Assembly (NCBI RefSeq): GCF_002797445.1
Contig: NZ_PGEP01000001.1
Coordinates: 1,115,001-1,179,000, forward strand
Origin: Acidovorax sp. 69
Lineage (GTDB): Bacteria > Pseudomonadota > Gammaproteobacteria > Burkholderiales > Burkholderiaceae_C
Direction of reading: 5' to 3'
DNA length: 64,000 nucleotides
This document shows positions 26,132-33,982 of this stretch, one piece after another. Position numbers and translations under genes: made by a program. The notes beneath the pieces are model-generated. The model searched no databases, was not told the origin of the DNA, and saw nothing but the letters and a program-made list of their open reading frames with translations. The stretch's first letter is position 1. The number at the start of each line of letters is the position of its first letter.

Positions 26132-26428
26132 GTGCCTTTCATCATCGAAACCTTCGACAAGCCCGACCACCAGCAGGTGCGCCAGGCCATGCGGGCTGCG
26201 CATCTGGCGTTTCTGGATCAGCACAAAGAGCTGCTGCTGGCGTGCGGCGCCAAGCTGGCCGACGACGGCACAGACCTGGGTGGCGGCCTCTATGTGGTGG
26301 CGCTGGAGACGCGTGAAGAAGCCCAGGGCTTCATCGAGTCCGACCCGTTTCACACCGCCGGCCTGTTCGATCGCGTGACGCTCACGCGCTGGCGCAAGGC
26401 CTATGTCGACGGCCAGTGCTTTCTCTAG
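26132..26428 (+). CDS. YciI-like small protein
   Basis: 98 residues, GTG start behind GAGGAAA. Dimeric alpha+beta-barrel (ferredoxin-like) fold of the YciI group: MPFIIETFDKPDHQQVRQAMRAAH...FLDQHKELLLACGAKL, then LYVVALETREEAQGFIESDPFHTAGLFDRVTLTRWRKA with the family's FxxxDPFxxAGL motif. YciI proteins have the same fold as muconolactone isomerases and may be small isomerases or hydrolases. Its position between the cyclase and SDR genes suggests a catalytic role in the same pathway; this is inference. It begins 103 bases after the cyclase gene. Confidence 0.85.
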   Translation: MPFIIETFDKPDHQQVRQAMRAAHLAFLDQHKELLLACGAKLADDGTDLGGGLYVVALETREEAQGFIESDPFHTAGLFDRVTLTRWRKAYVDGQCFL

Positions 26429-26495
26429 CCGTTCTGCGTGTTCCGACGGCTCTGTCCGCGCACTGCATTTCCCCATTTCTTTGGAGTGACCTTCC

Positions 26496-27221
26496 ATGAC
26501 TGCCCTTTCTTCGCGTGAGCGTGTCCTCATCACTGGCGGTGGCGCCGGCATCGGTGCCGCGACCGCTGAGCGCTGCCGTGCCGACGGCTACGAGCCCGTC
26601 ATCATTGACCGCGTGGTGGATCACGTGCCCGGTGGCATCCAGGCCGTCCTGTCCAACACGGCCGATACCGCGCGCGCACTGCAGCAGGCGCTGGCGGGTG
26701 GCCCCATCACGCGCCTGGTGAACAACGTGGGCATCGTGGTGCCCGCGGAGGCCGCCGAGCAGACGCTGGAGCAATTCGACCTGGCCGTGGCCTTGAATCT
26801 GCGGTGTTCGCTGCAGTGCATGCAGGCGCTGTTGCCGGGCATGCAGGCCGCGGGCTTCGGGCGCATCGTGAACATGTCGTCGCGTGCCGCTTTGGGCAAG
26901 GAGATGCGCACCGCGTACTCCGCCACCAAGGCCGGTCTGATCGGCATGACGCGCGTGTGGGCGCTGGAGTTGGGGCGCCATGGCGTCACGGCCAATGCCA
27001 TTGGCCCTGGCCCGATTCGCACGGAGCTGTTCGACCGCGCCAACCCGCCCGATGCGCCGCGCACGCAGGCCATCATCGATGCGGTGCCCGTCAAGCGCGT
27101 GGGCACGCCCGACGACGTGGCGCACGCCGTGTCGTATCTGCTCGATGCCCGCAGCGGCTTCGTTACTGGCCAGGTGCTCTACGTCTGCGGCGGCATGACA
27201 GTCGGCGTGGCCGGGGTCTGA
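26496..27221 (+). CDS. Short-chain dehydrogenase/reductase
   Basis: 241 residues, classical SDR: cofactor-binding TGGGAGIG at 13-20, NNVG at the NAG position, catalytic Ser128, Tyr141 and Lys145 (YSATK), and the FabG-like ending GFVTGQVLYVCGGMTVG. It would oxidise or reduce a hydroxyl/keto group with NAD(P)(H). Asp42-like residues after beta-2 (VIIDRV) favour NAD. Part of the aromatic-acid operon, between the YciI-like gene and the AtoE-type transporter; the substrate cannot be told from sequence. Confidence 0.9.
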   Translation: MTALSSRERVLITGGGAGIGAATAERCRADGYEPVIIDRVVDHVPGGIQAVLSNTADTARALQQALAGGPITRLVNNVGIVVPAEAAEQTLEQFDLAVALNLRCSLQCMQALLPGMQAAGFGRIVNMSSRAALGKEMRTAYSATKAGLIGMTRVWALELGRHGVTANAIGPGPIRTELFDRANPPDAPRTQAIIDAVPVKRVGTPDDVAHAVSYLLDARSGFVTGQVLYVCGGMTVGVAGV

Positions 27222-27283
27222 GCCCAGCGCATTTCTCGTAGCGCCCGCAACAACATTCAATATCCCAACCAAAGACTCACCAG

Positions 27284-28618
27284 ATGTCGAAAATCACTGC
27301 CTTCTTCACCGAGCTGATGCGGCGCTACCTGCCCGATCCGTTCGTCTTCGCCATCATGCTCACGCTGCTGACCATGGCGCTCGCGTTCGGTGTGGAAAGC
27401 CGCCCGATCAACGACGTGGTGCAGGACTGGGGGAAGGGCTTCTGGAGCCTGCTGGCTTTCACGACGCAGATGGCCGTGATCCTGGTGATGGGCTATGTGC
27501 TGGCAGCCGCGCCCATCGTGGACCGCTTTCTCAATCGCATTGCGACGCATGTGCACACGCCGCGGCAGGCCATCATCGTCGCCACCATCGTGGGCTGCGT
27601 GGGCAGCTACCTCAACTGGGGCTTTGGTCTGGTGATCGGCGGCATCATGGCGCGCAAGCTGGCGCTCAAGGTGAAGGGCGTGCACTACCCACTGATCATC
27701 GCGGCGGCGTACACGGGCTTCACCATGTACAGCCTGGGCTTTTCGGCGACCATTCCGGTGCTGATCTCCACCAAGGGCCACGCCTTTGAAAGCACGATGG
27801 GCATCATTCCGCTGACACAGACCATCTTCTCTGCCCCCATCCTGCTGACCAGTCTGGCAGTGCTGATTGCGCTGCCGCTGCTCAACGCGGCCATGCATCC
27901 CAAGAAGGGCGAGCCGGTGGTCGAGCTGGATCCTGCAACGGTCGCCGATGCCAAGCCCGCCAGTGCCGAAAGCCTGCTGGGCGATGAGAAGACCCTGGCC
28001 TGGCGCCTGAACAATAGCCGCGTGTTGAGCCTGCTGATCGGCCTGTGCGGCATGGCGTACGTGGCCAGGCACTTCATCAAGGGCGGCAACCTCGACCTGA
28101 ACATGATCAACTTCTTCATCCTGTTCCTGGGGGTGCTGCTGCTGGGCACGCCCATGGCGTACGTGGAGAAGGTCAATGAAGGCGTGAAGACCATCGGCGG
28201 GATCATTCTGCAGTTCCCGTTCTACGCCGGCATCATGGCCATCATGCATGGCTCGGGCCTGGTGGAATCCATCGCGCATGTGTTCGTGAGCTTTTCCACT
28301 GCAGACACCCTGCCGTTGTGGGGCCTGGTGAGTTCGTTTGTCATCAACTTTTTCGCCCCGTCCGGTGGCGGGCACTGGGTGCTGCAGGGCCCATTCATGA
28401 TCAACGCGGCCACCACGCTGGGCGCTTCGCAGGCGCAAACCGCCATGTCGGTGATGCTGGGCAACGGTTGGAACGATCTGGTACAGCCGTTCTGGATCCT
28501 GCCGGCCCTGGCGCTGTCCAAGCTCAAGCTCAAGGACATCATGGGCTACACGGTGGTGTCCATGCTGCTGGTGGGTGCCATCTACGCGGCCACTATGCTG
28601 ATCTGGCCGCACCTCTGA
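27284..28618 (+). CDS. Short-chain fatty-acid transporter family protein (AtoE-like)
   Basis: 444 residues with about eleven to twelve membrane segments of the AtoE family. Conserved-looking pieces are FTELMRRYLPDPFVFAIML at the start, NWGFGLVIGGIMARKLA, and FFAPSGGGHWVLQGPFM. The central cytoplasmic loop (about 205-245) is hydrophilic. Characterised AtoE is thought to import short-chain fatty acids; here it likely imports a carboxylic acid feeding the pca genes. It lies 62 bases after the SDR gene. Confidence 0.88.
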   Translation: MSKITAFFTELMRRYLPDPFVFAIMLTLLTMALAFGVESRPINDVVQDWGKGFWSLLAFTTQMAVILVMGYVLAAAPIVDRFLNRIATHVHTPRQAIIVATIVGCVGSYLNWGFGLVIGGIMARKLALKVKGVHYPLIIAAAYTGFTMYSLGFSATIPVLISTKGHAFESTMGIIPLTQTIFSAPILLTSLAVLIALPLLNAAMHPKKGEPVVELDPATVADAKPASAESLLGDEKTLAWRLNNSRVLSLLIGLCGMAYVARHFIKGGNLDLNMINFFILFLGVLLLGTPMAYVEKVNEGVKTIGGIILQFPFYAGIMAIMHGSGLVESIAHVFVSFSTADTLPLWGLVSSFVINFFAPSGGGHWVLQGPFMINAATTLGASQAQTAMSVMLGNGWNDLVQPFWILPALALSKLKLKDIMGYTVVSMLLVGAIYAATMLIWPHL

Positions 28619-28679
28619 ACGGCTTGCCACCTGCTCACTCCCTTTTCTTTTCCATCCTTTTGTCTTTCAGGAGAACCCC

Positions 28680-28964
28680 ATGCTGTTCATGGTTGAAATG
28701 ATCGTGCAGATCCCATCCACGCTGGCGCCCGAAGTGGCCGATGAGATCAAGCGCAAGGAAAAAGCGTATTCGCAGCGGTTGCAGCAGGACGGCAAGTGGC
28801 GCCACCTGTGGCGCGTCGTCGGCGAATACGCCAACGTGAGCATCTTCGATGTGGCCAGCAACGACGAACTGCATACCGTCCTCAGCGGCCTGCCGCTGTT
28901 CCCGTACATGCAGATCAAGGTGACGCCGCTGGCCAACCACCCGTCGTCGATCACGCAGGAATAA
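28680..28964 (+). CDS. catC: Muconolactone delta-isomerase
   Basis: 94 residues, the family's usual size. CatC converts muconolactone to beta-ketoadipate enol-lactone, the substrate of PcaD encoded upstream. The sequence follows the family closely: MLFMVEMIVQIPSTL at the start, KRKEKAYSQRLQQDGKWRHLWRVVGEYANVSIFDV in the middle and LSGLPLFPYMQIKVTPL at the end. RBS CAGGAGAA precedes ATG 28680. No catA or catB lies in this window, so muconolactone must come from elsewhere or from the unassigned enzymes here. Confidence 0.93.
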   Translation: MLFMVEMIVQIPSTLAPEVADEIKRKEKAYSQRLQQDGKWRHLWRVVGEYANVSIFDVASNDELHTVLSGLPLFPYMQIKVTPLANHPSSITQE

Positions 28965-29028
28965 GACCCACGAAGAGGCAATGCGCCCCTTCCCTTTTTG
29001 TCCACCCACAAGAGTTCGAGGAAACAAC

Positions 29029-30021
29029 ATGACCACCTTCCATAACAGCACCCGCCGCACCTTGCTTGCCGCACTGGCGATTGCAGCCGTGGGCACCGTG
29101 CCCACCACGGCCTTCGCACAGGCCTACCCCAGCAAGCCGGTCACCATCATCGTTCCGTTCGCAGCCGGTGGCACCACCGACATCCTCGCGCGCATCATCG
29201 GCCAGGCGTTGACCACTGAACTGGGCCAATCGGTCATCGTGGACAACCGTGCAGGCGCTGGAGGCAACATCGGCGGTTCGCTGGCCGCCAAGGCCCCGGC
29301 CGACGGCTACACGCTGTTCATGGGCACAGTGGGCACGCACGCCATCAACGCCAGCCTGTACAAGAAGATGCCGTTTGACCCGGTCAAGGACTTTGCACCT
29401 TTGACCCGCGTGGCCAACGTGCCCAACCTGCTGGTGGCCAACCCCGCCCAGCCGTTCAAGACCGTGCCCGAGCTGATCGCCTACGCCAAGGCCAACCCCG
29501 GCAAGCTCAACTTTGGTTCGTCGGGCAGCGGCAGCTCCATCCACCTGTCGGGTGAGCTGTTCAAGTCGATGGCCAAGGTGGACATGGTGCATGTGCCCTA
29601 CAAGGGCAGCGCCCCGGCCGTGACCGACCTGCTGGGCAACCAGATCGGCATCATGTTCGACAACATGCCCTCGGCCATTCAGCATGTGCGTAGCGGCAAG
29701 CTGGTGCCCATTGCGGTGACCACCGCCAAGCGCTCGCCAGAGCTGCCCAACGTGCCCACCATCGCAGAAGCAGGCGTGCCGGGTTACGAGGCCACGTCGT
29801 GGTTCGGCATGTTCGCCCCCGCAGGCACGCCCGCGCCAGTGCTGGCCCGGCTGAACACCGCGCTGGTCAAGGTGCTGGGCCAGGCCGATGTGAAGAAGAA
29901 GATCAACGACCAGGGCGCCGAAGCCATGAGCGAAACGCCTGCGCAGTTTGCCGCCTTTATCCAGGCCGAGTCCATCAAGTGGGGCAAGGTCGTGAAAGAG
30001 TCGGGTGCTAGCCTGGACTAA
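29029..30021 (+). CDS. Bug/TctC-family periplasmic solute-binding protein
   Basis: 330 residues. A signal peptide (TRRTLLAALAIAAVGTVPTTAFA) leads into the Bug core: YPSKPVTIIVPFAAGGTTDILAR, the VDNRAGAGGNIGG ligand loop and FNNMP-like FDNMPSAIQHV. Such proteins bind carboxylates and deliver them to TctAB-type transporters. No TctA or TctB gene is adjacent, as is common for Bug proteins in this order. It ends the aromatic-acid operon, followed by a terminator, so its ligand is probably the pathway's acid. ATG 29029 with GAGGAAA is preferred over an earlier in-frame start. Confidence 0.92.
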   Translation: MTTFHNSTRRTLLAALAIAAVGTVPTTAFAQAYPSKPVTIIVPFAAGGTTDILARIIGQALTTELGQSVIVDNRAGAGGNIGGSLAAKAPADGYTLFMGTVGTHAINASLYKKMPFDPVKDFAPLTRVANVPNLLVANPAQPFKTVPELIAYAKANPGKLNFGSSGSGSSIHLSGELFKSMAKVDMVHVPYKGSAPAVTDLLGNQIGIMFDNMPSAIQHVRSGKLVPIAVTTAKRSPELPNVPTIAEAGVPGYEATSWFGMFAPAGTPAPVLARLNTALVKVLGQADVKKKINDQGAEAMSETPAQFAAFIQAESIKWGKVVKESGASLD

Positions 30022-30054
30022 GCCCCGCACAGGCTCTCAGTAGCTACTAAATAG

Positions 30055-30097
30055 ATAGCTGCTACCGCATATATATCAAGCGGTAGCAGCTATTTTT
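30055..30097 (+). terminator. Terminator with 14-bp perfect stem, closing the aromatic-acid operon
   Basis: ATAGCTGCTACCGC (30055-30068) pairs perfectly with GCGGTAGCAGCTAT (30080-30093); loop of 11 bases; then TTTT. The left arm contains the GATAGCTG core of the interspersed repeat, preceded by its usual TAGCTACTAAATA flank at 30041-30053, so this terminator appears to be a repeat copy. Confidence 0.9.
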
Positions 30098-30120
30098 ACT
30101 TTGCATCCATGCGTCCGGGC

Positions 30121-30723
30121 TTACTGCACCCGGTACACCCGCCCCGTTTGCGCGCCTTCCACGCTGCGCTGGTAGGCCAGGGCGGCGCGTTCGGCAGGAA
30201 CGGTCTCGAACCCCGGGAAGAACGGTCCATAGACTCCGGCCGACTCCGTGAGGATGGTGGGGCTGACCGCGTTGATGCGCAGCCCGCGTGGCAACTCAAT
30301 GGCGGCGGCCGCCACAAAGCCTTCGATGGCGGCATTCACTGCCGTGGCACTGGCGCCGTTGCGGATGGGCTCGGTGCCCAGGATGCCGCTGATGAGCGTG
30401 ATGGAGCCACCATCGTTCAGGTATTTGTGGCCCAACAGCGCCAGTTGCACCTGGCCCAGCAGCTTGTCTTGCAGGCCCAGGTTGAACTGCTCGGCCGTCA
30501 TCTCGGTCAGTGGCCCGAAATGCAGGTTGCCGGCTGTGCTGACGATGGCATCCACCCGGCCCACCGCCGCAAATAGCGCGACCAGTGATGGGGGCTGTGA
30601 GAGGTCCGCACGGTGCGCGCCACTGTTGCGGCCCACGGTGATGACCTCATGGCGTGCGCCCAGGTTGGCCAGCACGGCCTGGCCGATGGTGCCGCTGGCG
30701 CCGATGAGAAGAATCTTGGACAT
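30121..30723 (-). CDS. Atypical short-chain dehydrogenase (no catalytic Tyr)
   Basis: 200 residues starting at ATG 30723 behind AAGGAA. N-terminal NAD(P) motif GASGTIG (8-14) and STAGN at the NAG position. In the catalytic region the sequence reads SGILGTEPIRNGASATAVNAAIEGF: the expected YxxxK tyrosine is absent. This belongs to a group of short SDR-like proteins with conserved ELPRGLRINAVSP. Activity may be altered or lost. Divergent from a LysR gene, which likely controls it; an 8-bp inverted repeat lies between. Confidence 0.85.
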   Translation of the reverse strand: MSKILLIGASGTIGQAVLANLGARHEVITVGRNSGAHRADLSQPPSLVALFAAVGRVDAIVSTAGNLHFGPLTEMTAEQFNLGLQDKLLGQVQLALLGHKYLNDGGSITLISGILGTEPIRNGASATAVNAAIEGFVAAAAIELPRGLRINAVSPTILTESAGVYGPFFPGFETVPAERAALAYQRSVEGAQTGRVYRVQ

Positions 30724-30781
30724 GGTGTTTTCCTTGCGTGTGAAAAAGGGTTGAAGAAGAACTGACAACCCGATTCTTTTG

Positions 30782-30838
30782 CTAATCAATTAATGTATAA
30801 AGTACGTGGAAGTTATGCTTGTGCTAACTTTTGATTAG
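30782..30838. promoter_or_regulatory. Inverted repeat in the SDR/LysR divergent region
   Basis: CTAATCAA (30782-30789) and TTGATTAG (30831-30838) are perfect complements separated by 41 bases, in an AT-rich 132-base gap. The outer half-sites would suit a LysR tetramer spanning two sites. Inferred from position only. Confidence 0.4.
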
Positions 30839-30855
30839 GAATATGGGGAGTTGCC

Positions 30856-31749
30856 ATGGACAAGCTGCGCAACATGGAGGTCATGGTGGCCGTGGTCGAG
30901 GCGGGCAGCTTTGCTGCCGCCGCGCGCCAGTTGCAGGTATCGGCCGTGATGGTGGGCAAGCACATCCAGCAGTTGGAGGCGCACCTGGGCGCGCGCCTGT
31001 TCCAGCGCAGCACGCGCCAGAACAGCCTGACCGAGGTGGGCGCCGCCTTCTACGACGACAGCAAACGCGTGCTGGAGCAAGTGCGCTGGGCCGAGTCAGC
31101 CGTGGAGCGCAGCCGCGCCGTGCCGCAGGGCTTGCTGCGGGTGAGCGCGCCGTTCACGCTGGGCAACCACGTCATTGCACCGCTGGTGGCTGACTTTCTA
31201 CAGCGCCACGAGCAGGTGCGCGTGGACCTGCAGCTCACCGACAGCGTGGTGGACCTGGCGGGCGAAGGTTTTGATGTGGCGGTGCGCATCGGCCAGGTGG
31301 TGAACGAGGGCCTGGTGGCGCGCCCGCTGCGCCCCTACCGCATGGTGATTGCCGCAGCACCCGCGTACCTGCAGCGCCACGGCACGCCAGAGCGCGCGGC
31401 CGACCTGGCCCGACACCAGTGCCTGAGCCACTCGGTGTGGCAACGCCGTGTGGAATGGACATTGCGCGACGGCAGCGAGGAGTTCTTCTGGCCCGGGCAC
31501 GCGCGCTTCGTTTGCAACCAGGGCGACGGCCTGCGCCAGGCGGCGTTGCGTGGCCTGGGTCTGATCATGCAGCCCGAAGTGCTATTGGCCGATGACCTGG
31601 CCAGTGGTGCGCTGGTGCCCGTGATGCAACCCTGCCTGCCCGCGCCACGGCCCGTGCAGCTCGTCTATGCGCCTGACCGGCGGCAACTGCCCAAGCTGGT
31701 GCGGTTTGTGGAGTGCGTGATGGGTGCGCTGGGCGTGGATGGCCGCTGA
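30856..31749 (+). CDS. LysR-family transcriptional regulator
   Basis: 297 residues. N-terminal winged HTH (about 1-60; FAAAARQLQVSAVMVGKHIQQLEAHLGARLFQRSTR) with the standard LysR pattern; effector domain about 88-290. Start ATG 30856 follows GGGGAG. Divergent to the atypical SDR gene 133 bases away, the usual arrangement for LysR control of a neighbour. Effector unknown. Confidence 0.93.
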   Translation: MDKLRNMEVMVAVVEAGSFAAAARQLQVSAVMVGKHIQQLEAHLGARLFQRSTRQNSLTEVGAAFYDDSKRVLEQVRWAESAVERSRAVPQGLLRVSAPFTLGNHVIAPLVADFLQRHEQVRVDLQLTDSVVDLAGEGFDVAVRIGQVVNEGLVARPLRPYRMVIAAAPAYLQRHGTPERAADLARHQCLSHSVWQRRVEWTLRDGSEEFFWPGHARFVCNQGDGLRQAALRGLGLIMQPEVLLADDLASGALVPVMQPCLPAPRPVQLVYAPDRRQLPKLVRFVECVMGALGVDGR

Positions 31750-31770
31750 CTGAGCCGTACGGCTGCAGGC

Positions 31771-33060
31771 TCAGCAGAATGCTTTGCGCTGGTCCTTGAG
31801 CGCATCGCGGTCGATGCTCGCCGCGAGCTGTTCCATGTCAGCCGCGCAGACGCCGTGTTGCAGAAAATGCCGGGGCCACTGCACTACCGTCTGCGCGACT
31901 TCCTGAATCAGCGCGATGGCCCGGGCCCGTGTGATGCCGAATTCACTTAGTTCGGTCAGTGCATTGTCCAGCGTGGACTGCGCGCCGTGCCGACCCACCA
32001 CCATGGCCTGGTAGCCCATGTTCCGCAGCGTGGGCACCACGTCGAATGCTGGGGCCAGGTCGTAGTAGCCGTCAAAACCCAGGCGCAGGCAGTGGTTGCG
32101 CTCGTGGTCATCGGTGTTGTCCATGAGGATGTTGAAAACCATGCGCCGAAACAGCTCTTCGCGCAGGGCCTTTTGCCGGTCTGGGTGCGCCTGGCGCAGC
32201 AGCACGGTGGCCAGTGCCCCGTAGCTTTCGGCAAGGCCCGCTGCTGCCAGCGCCGTCTTGGCAGAGATGCAGTGCACGCGCAGGTTCAGCGAGTCCACTC
32301 GCACACGGTCAAACCGCTGGATCGTGAGCGCATGGCGCTGCGGCCTCCGGCCCAGCCGCGATGGAATAGGCAGCACGCCCGTGGTGGCAACGTGGATGCC
32401 TGCCTGGGCCGCCAGCGTCATGGTGGCGTGCTCGATGAGGGGCGTGTCCACGGTGTCGTCCAGCTCGCTGAACTTGATCACGCAGGGCCCGCCGTCGGTT
32501 TGCAGCAGCGCCTTGGGCCGCGCTCCACCCAGCGTCACGCCGGGCTGCACCAGCCGCTGGATCTCTGGCGTGACGGGGGCTTGTGACTGCACCTCTTCCA
32601 CCGCCCGCACCATGGCCTCCAGATCGCGCGGTTGGGGATACGGCCCGATGCGGCGGGGGATGTACTGATTGGATGATGTGGAGATGCCCAACGCGCCAAA
32701 GCGGTCGTCACCGGCGAACAGCAGCATCTCCAGAATTGATAGGCGTGCGGGGCGGTCAATGTGGCGGATGATGCGCTCTCCCCAACGGTCTGGCCGTGCA
32801 TCATCAATGGCGCCGGGTGCGCTGTCTTTTTGGTTTGCGCTGAACATGTGCCCCGCCAGCAGGGGCAGGTCCTCGCTCAGCGCAAACTCCCACCAGTCTG
32901 CGGCGTAGCTGAAGGTGGCGCAGTTGGGCACCAGCTGCGATAAGCCCACAGCCCCCGTCACCACAGGTTGTGCGGGATTGACCAACGCCCAGACGTACAG
33001 AGTGTCCTGAGGCACGTAGGAGCGCGGTGTGACCTGCTGCGCGTTGTCGGGTGGGTTCAT
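31771..33060 (-). CDS. hipA: HipA-family serine/threonine kinase toxin
   Basis: 429 residues, close to the length of E. coli HipA. Kinase features: glycine-rich VTLGGARPKALL (about 176-186), ATP-lysine Lys196 in VIKF, catalytic NTDDHERNH (315-323) with Asp317 and Asn322, and metal-binding Asp340 in DLAPAFDV. HipA toxins phosphorylate aminoacyl-tRNA synthetases (GltX in E. coli) and induce growth arrest; the target here is unknown. The start overlaps the antitoxin stop by 4 bases (ATGA). All catalytic residues look intact, so it should be active unless bound by its antitoxin. Confidence 0.9.
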   Translation of the reverse strand: MNPPDNAQQVTPRSYVPQDTLYVWALVNPAQPVVTGAVGLSQLVPNCATFSYAADWWEFALSEDLPLLAGHMFSANQKDSAPGAIDDARPDRWGERIIRHIDRPARLSILEMLLFAGDDRFGALGISTSSNQYIPRRIGPYPQPRDLEAMVRAVEEVQSQAPVTPEIQRLVQPGVTLGGARPKALLQTDGGPCVIKFSELDDTVDTPLIEHATMTLAAQAGIHVATTGVLPIPSRLGRRPQRHALTIQRFDRVRVDSLNLRVHCISAKTALAAAGLAESYGALATVLLRQAHPDRQKALREELFRRMVFNILMDNTDDHERNHCLRLGFDGYYDLAPAFDVVPTLRNMGYQAMVVGRHGAQSTLDNALTELSEFGITRARAIALIQEVAQTVVQWPRHFLQHGVCAADMEQLAASIDRDALKDQRKAFC

Positions 33061-33761
33061 GGCCGCGCTTTCTTCTGGCCCGCGATCAGTGCGGCCAGAC
33101 CAGCGGCGGTGCTGTTGGGCAGGCGTTCCGGCGCGCCGAGTCCTGCGATCCCTAGGGTCCTTGCCATCTCTTCTTCACTGCCCAATCCGGTGGCCATCTG
33201 CATGGCTTTCTTGATCTGTTCCTCGTGGCCCAGTCCAGCCGCCATCAGCGCGGCTCTCATTGCTGCATTCGCCTGATCGATTCCCGGGAATGAACGCTCT
33301 TCTCTTACAAGGTGTGAGGCCCTTGGATGAATTGGCGCATTGACTTTTGATGCGGGCGGTAGGGCGACGGCTTGCGTTTCGGTCGCCGTTTTTGTTGAAG
33401 TTGTATGGGAGGCTTTCGCTAGCTTCTGCGCCGTGGCCCGAGCGTTGGGCCGGGGCCGGGGCCGGGCTCTGGCCACCTCCTGCTCCAGCGAAGTCAGGTC
33501 GTTCTGCGGCGCAATCAGGTCGGCCAGCCCCTGGGCTTGGTTGATGAGCCACATGCACATCACATACGAAGCCATGGACACCGACGGGTCGCCGCGCTCA
33601 ATGCGCGCCATGGTGGGCTGCGACACGCCCAGCCTTTGGGCCCACTGGGCCTGCGTTTCCTTGCGGCGCTTGCGCGCTATCACGATGTTCTGCGCGAGCA
33701 ACGCGATCTGCTGAAGAACTGCCTGGGGGTAGTCAGCGGGCTTGGTGTTTTGGGATGGCAT
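33057..33761 (-). CDS. HipB-like XRE-type antitoxin with long C-terminal tail
   Basis: 234 residues, while HipB proteins usually have 70-110. A Cro/XRE HTH occupies about 25-80 (TQAQWAQRLGVSQPTMARIERGDPSVSM). A basic Arg/Pro linker follows (about 98-106, ARARPRPRPNAR), then a low-complexity Thr/Ala/Lys region. The tail ends in imperfect 16-residue repeats beginning AAGLGHEEQ (174), ATGLGSEEE (190) and AGLGAPERL (206). It overlaps hipA by 4 bases and would repress the operon through the AT-rich operator region at 33764-33895. The tail's role is unknown. Confidence 0.82.
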   Translation of the reverse strand: MPSQNTKPADYPQAVLQQIALLAQNIVIARKRRKETQAQWAQRLGVSQPTMARIERGDPSVSMASYVMCMWLINQAQGLADLIAPQNDLTSLEQEVARARPRPRPNARATAQKLAKASHTTSTKTATETQAVALPPASKVNAPIHPRASHLVREERSFPGIDQANAAMRAALMAAGLGHEEQIKKAMQMATGLGSEEEMARTLGIAGLGAPERLPNSTAAGLAALIAGQKKARP

Positions 33762-33763
33762 TT

Positions 33764-33801
33764 ATAGATGTTAGTCCAACAGACTATTTTTGAACATCTA
33801 T
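33764..33801. promoter_or_regulatory. 9-bp inverted repeat upstream of hipB (candidate operator)
   Basis: ATAGATGTT (33764-33772) and AACATCTAT (33793-33801) are exact complements 20 bases apart, beginning 3 bases before the antitoxin start codon. A further partial half-site, CATAGATGT, occurs at 33849-33857. HipB proteins autoregulate through such palindromic half-sites. Confidence 0.6.
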
Positions 33802-33895
33802 GAATTAAATATGGAAAGTCAGAAAGGCATTGTTGGGTGAAAATTTATCATAGATGTATGAAATGTAAAGAAAAATACAAATGTATGAATTAAAT
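33799..33895. repeat. 12-bp direct repeat in AT-rich hip leader
   Basis: TATGAATTAAAT occurs at 33799-33810 and again at 33884-33895. The whole 33762-33900 stretch is strikingly A+T-rich against GC-rich neighbours. No gene seen in the 221 bases up to 33982. Confidence 0.7.
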
Positions 33896-33982
33896 TGAGT
33901 GGCGTGGTCTCGATTGCTAATGCAAGCCAGGGCTTAAAGCCAGGGCATGTTGCCGTGCGCCGCAATGCGGGGCCTGCGGGGC

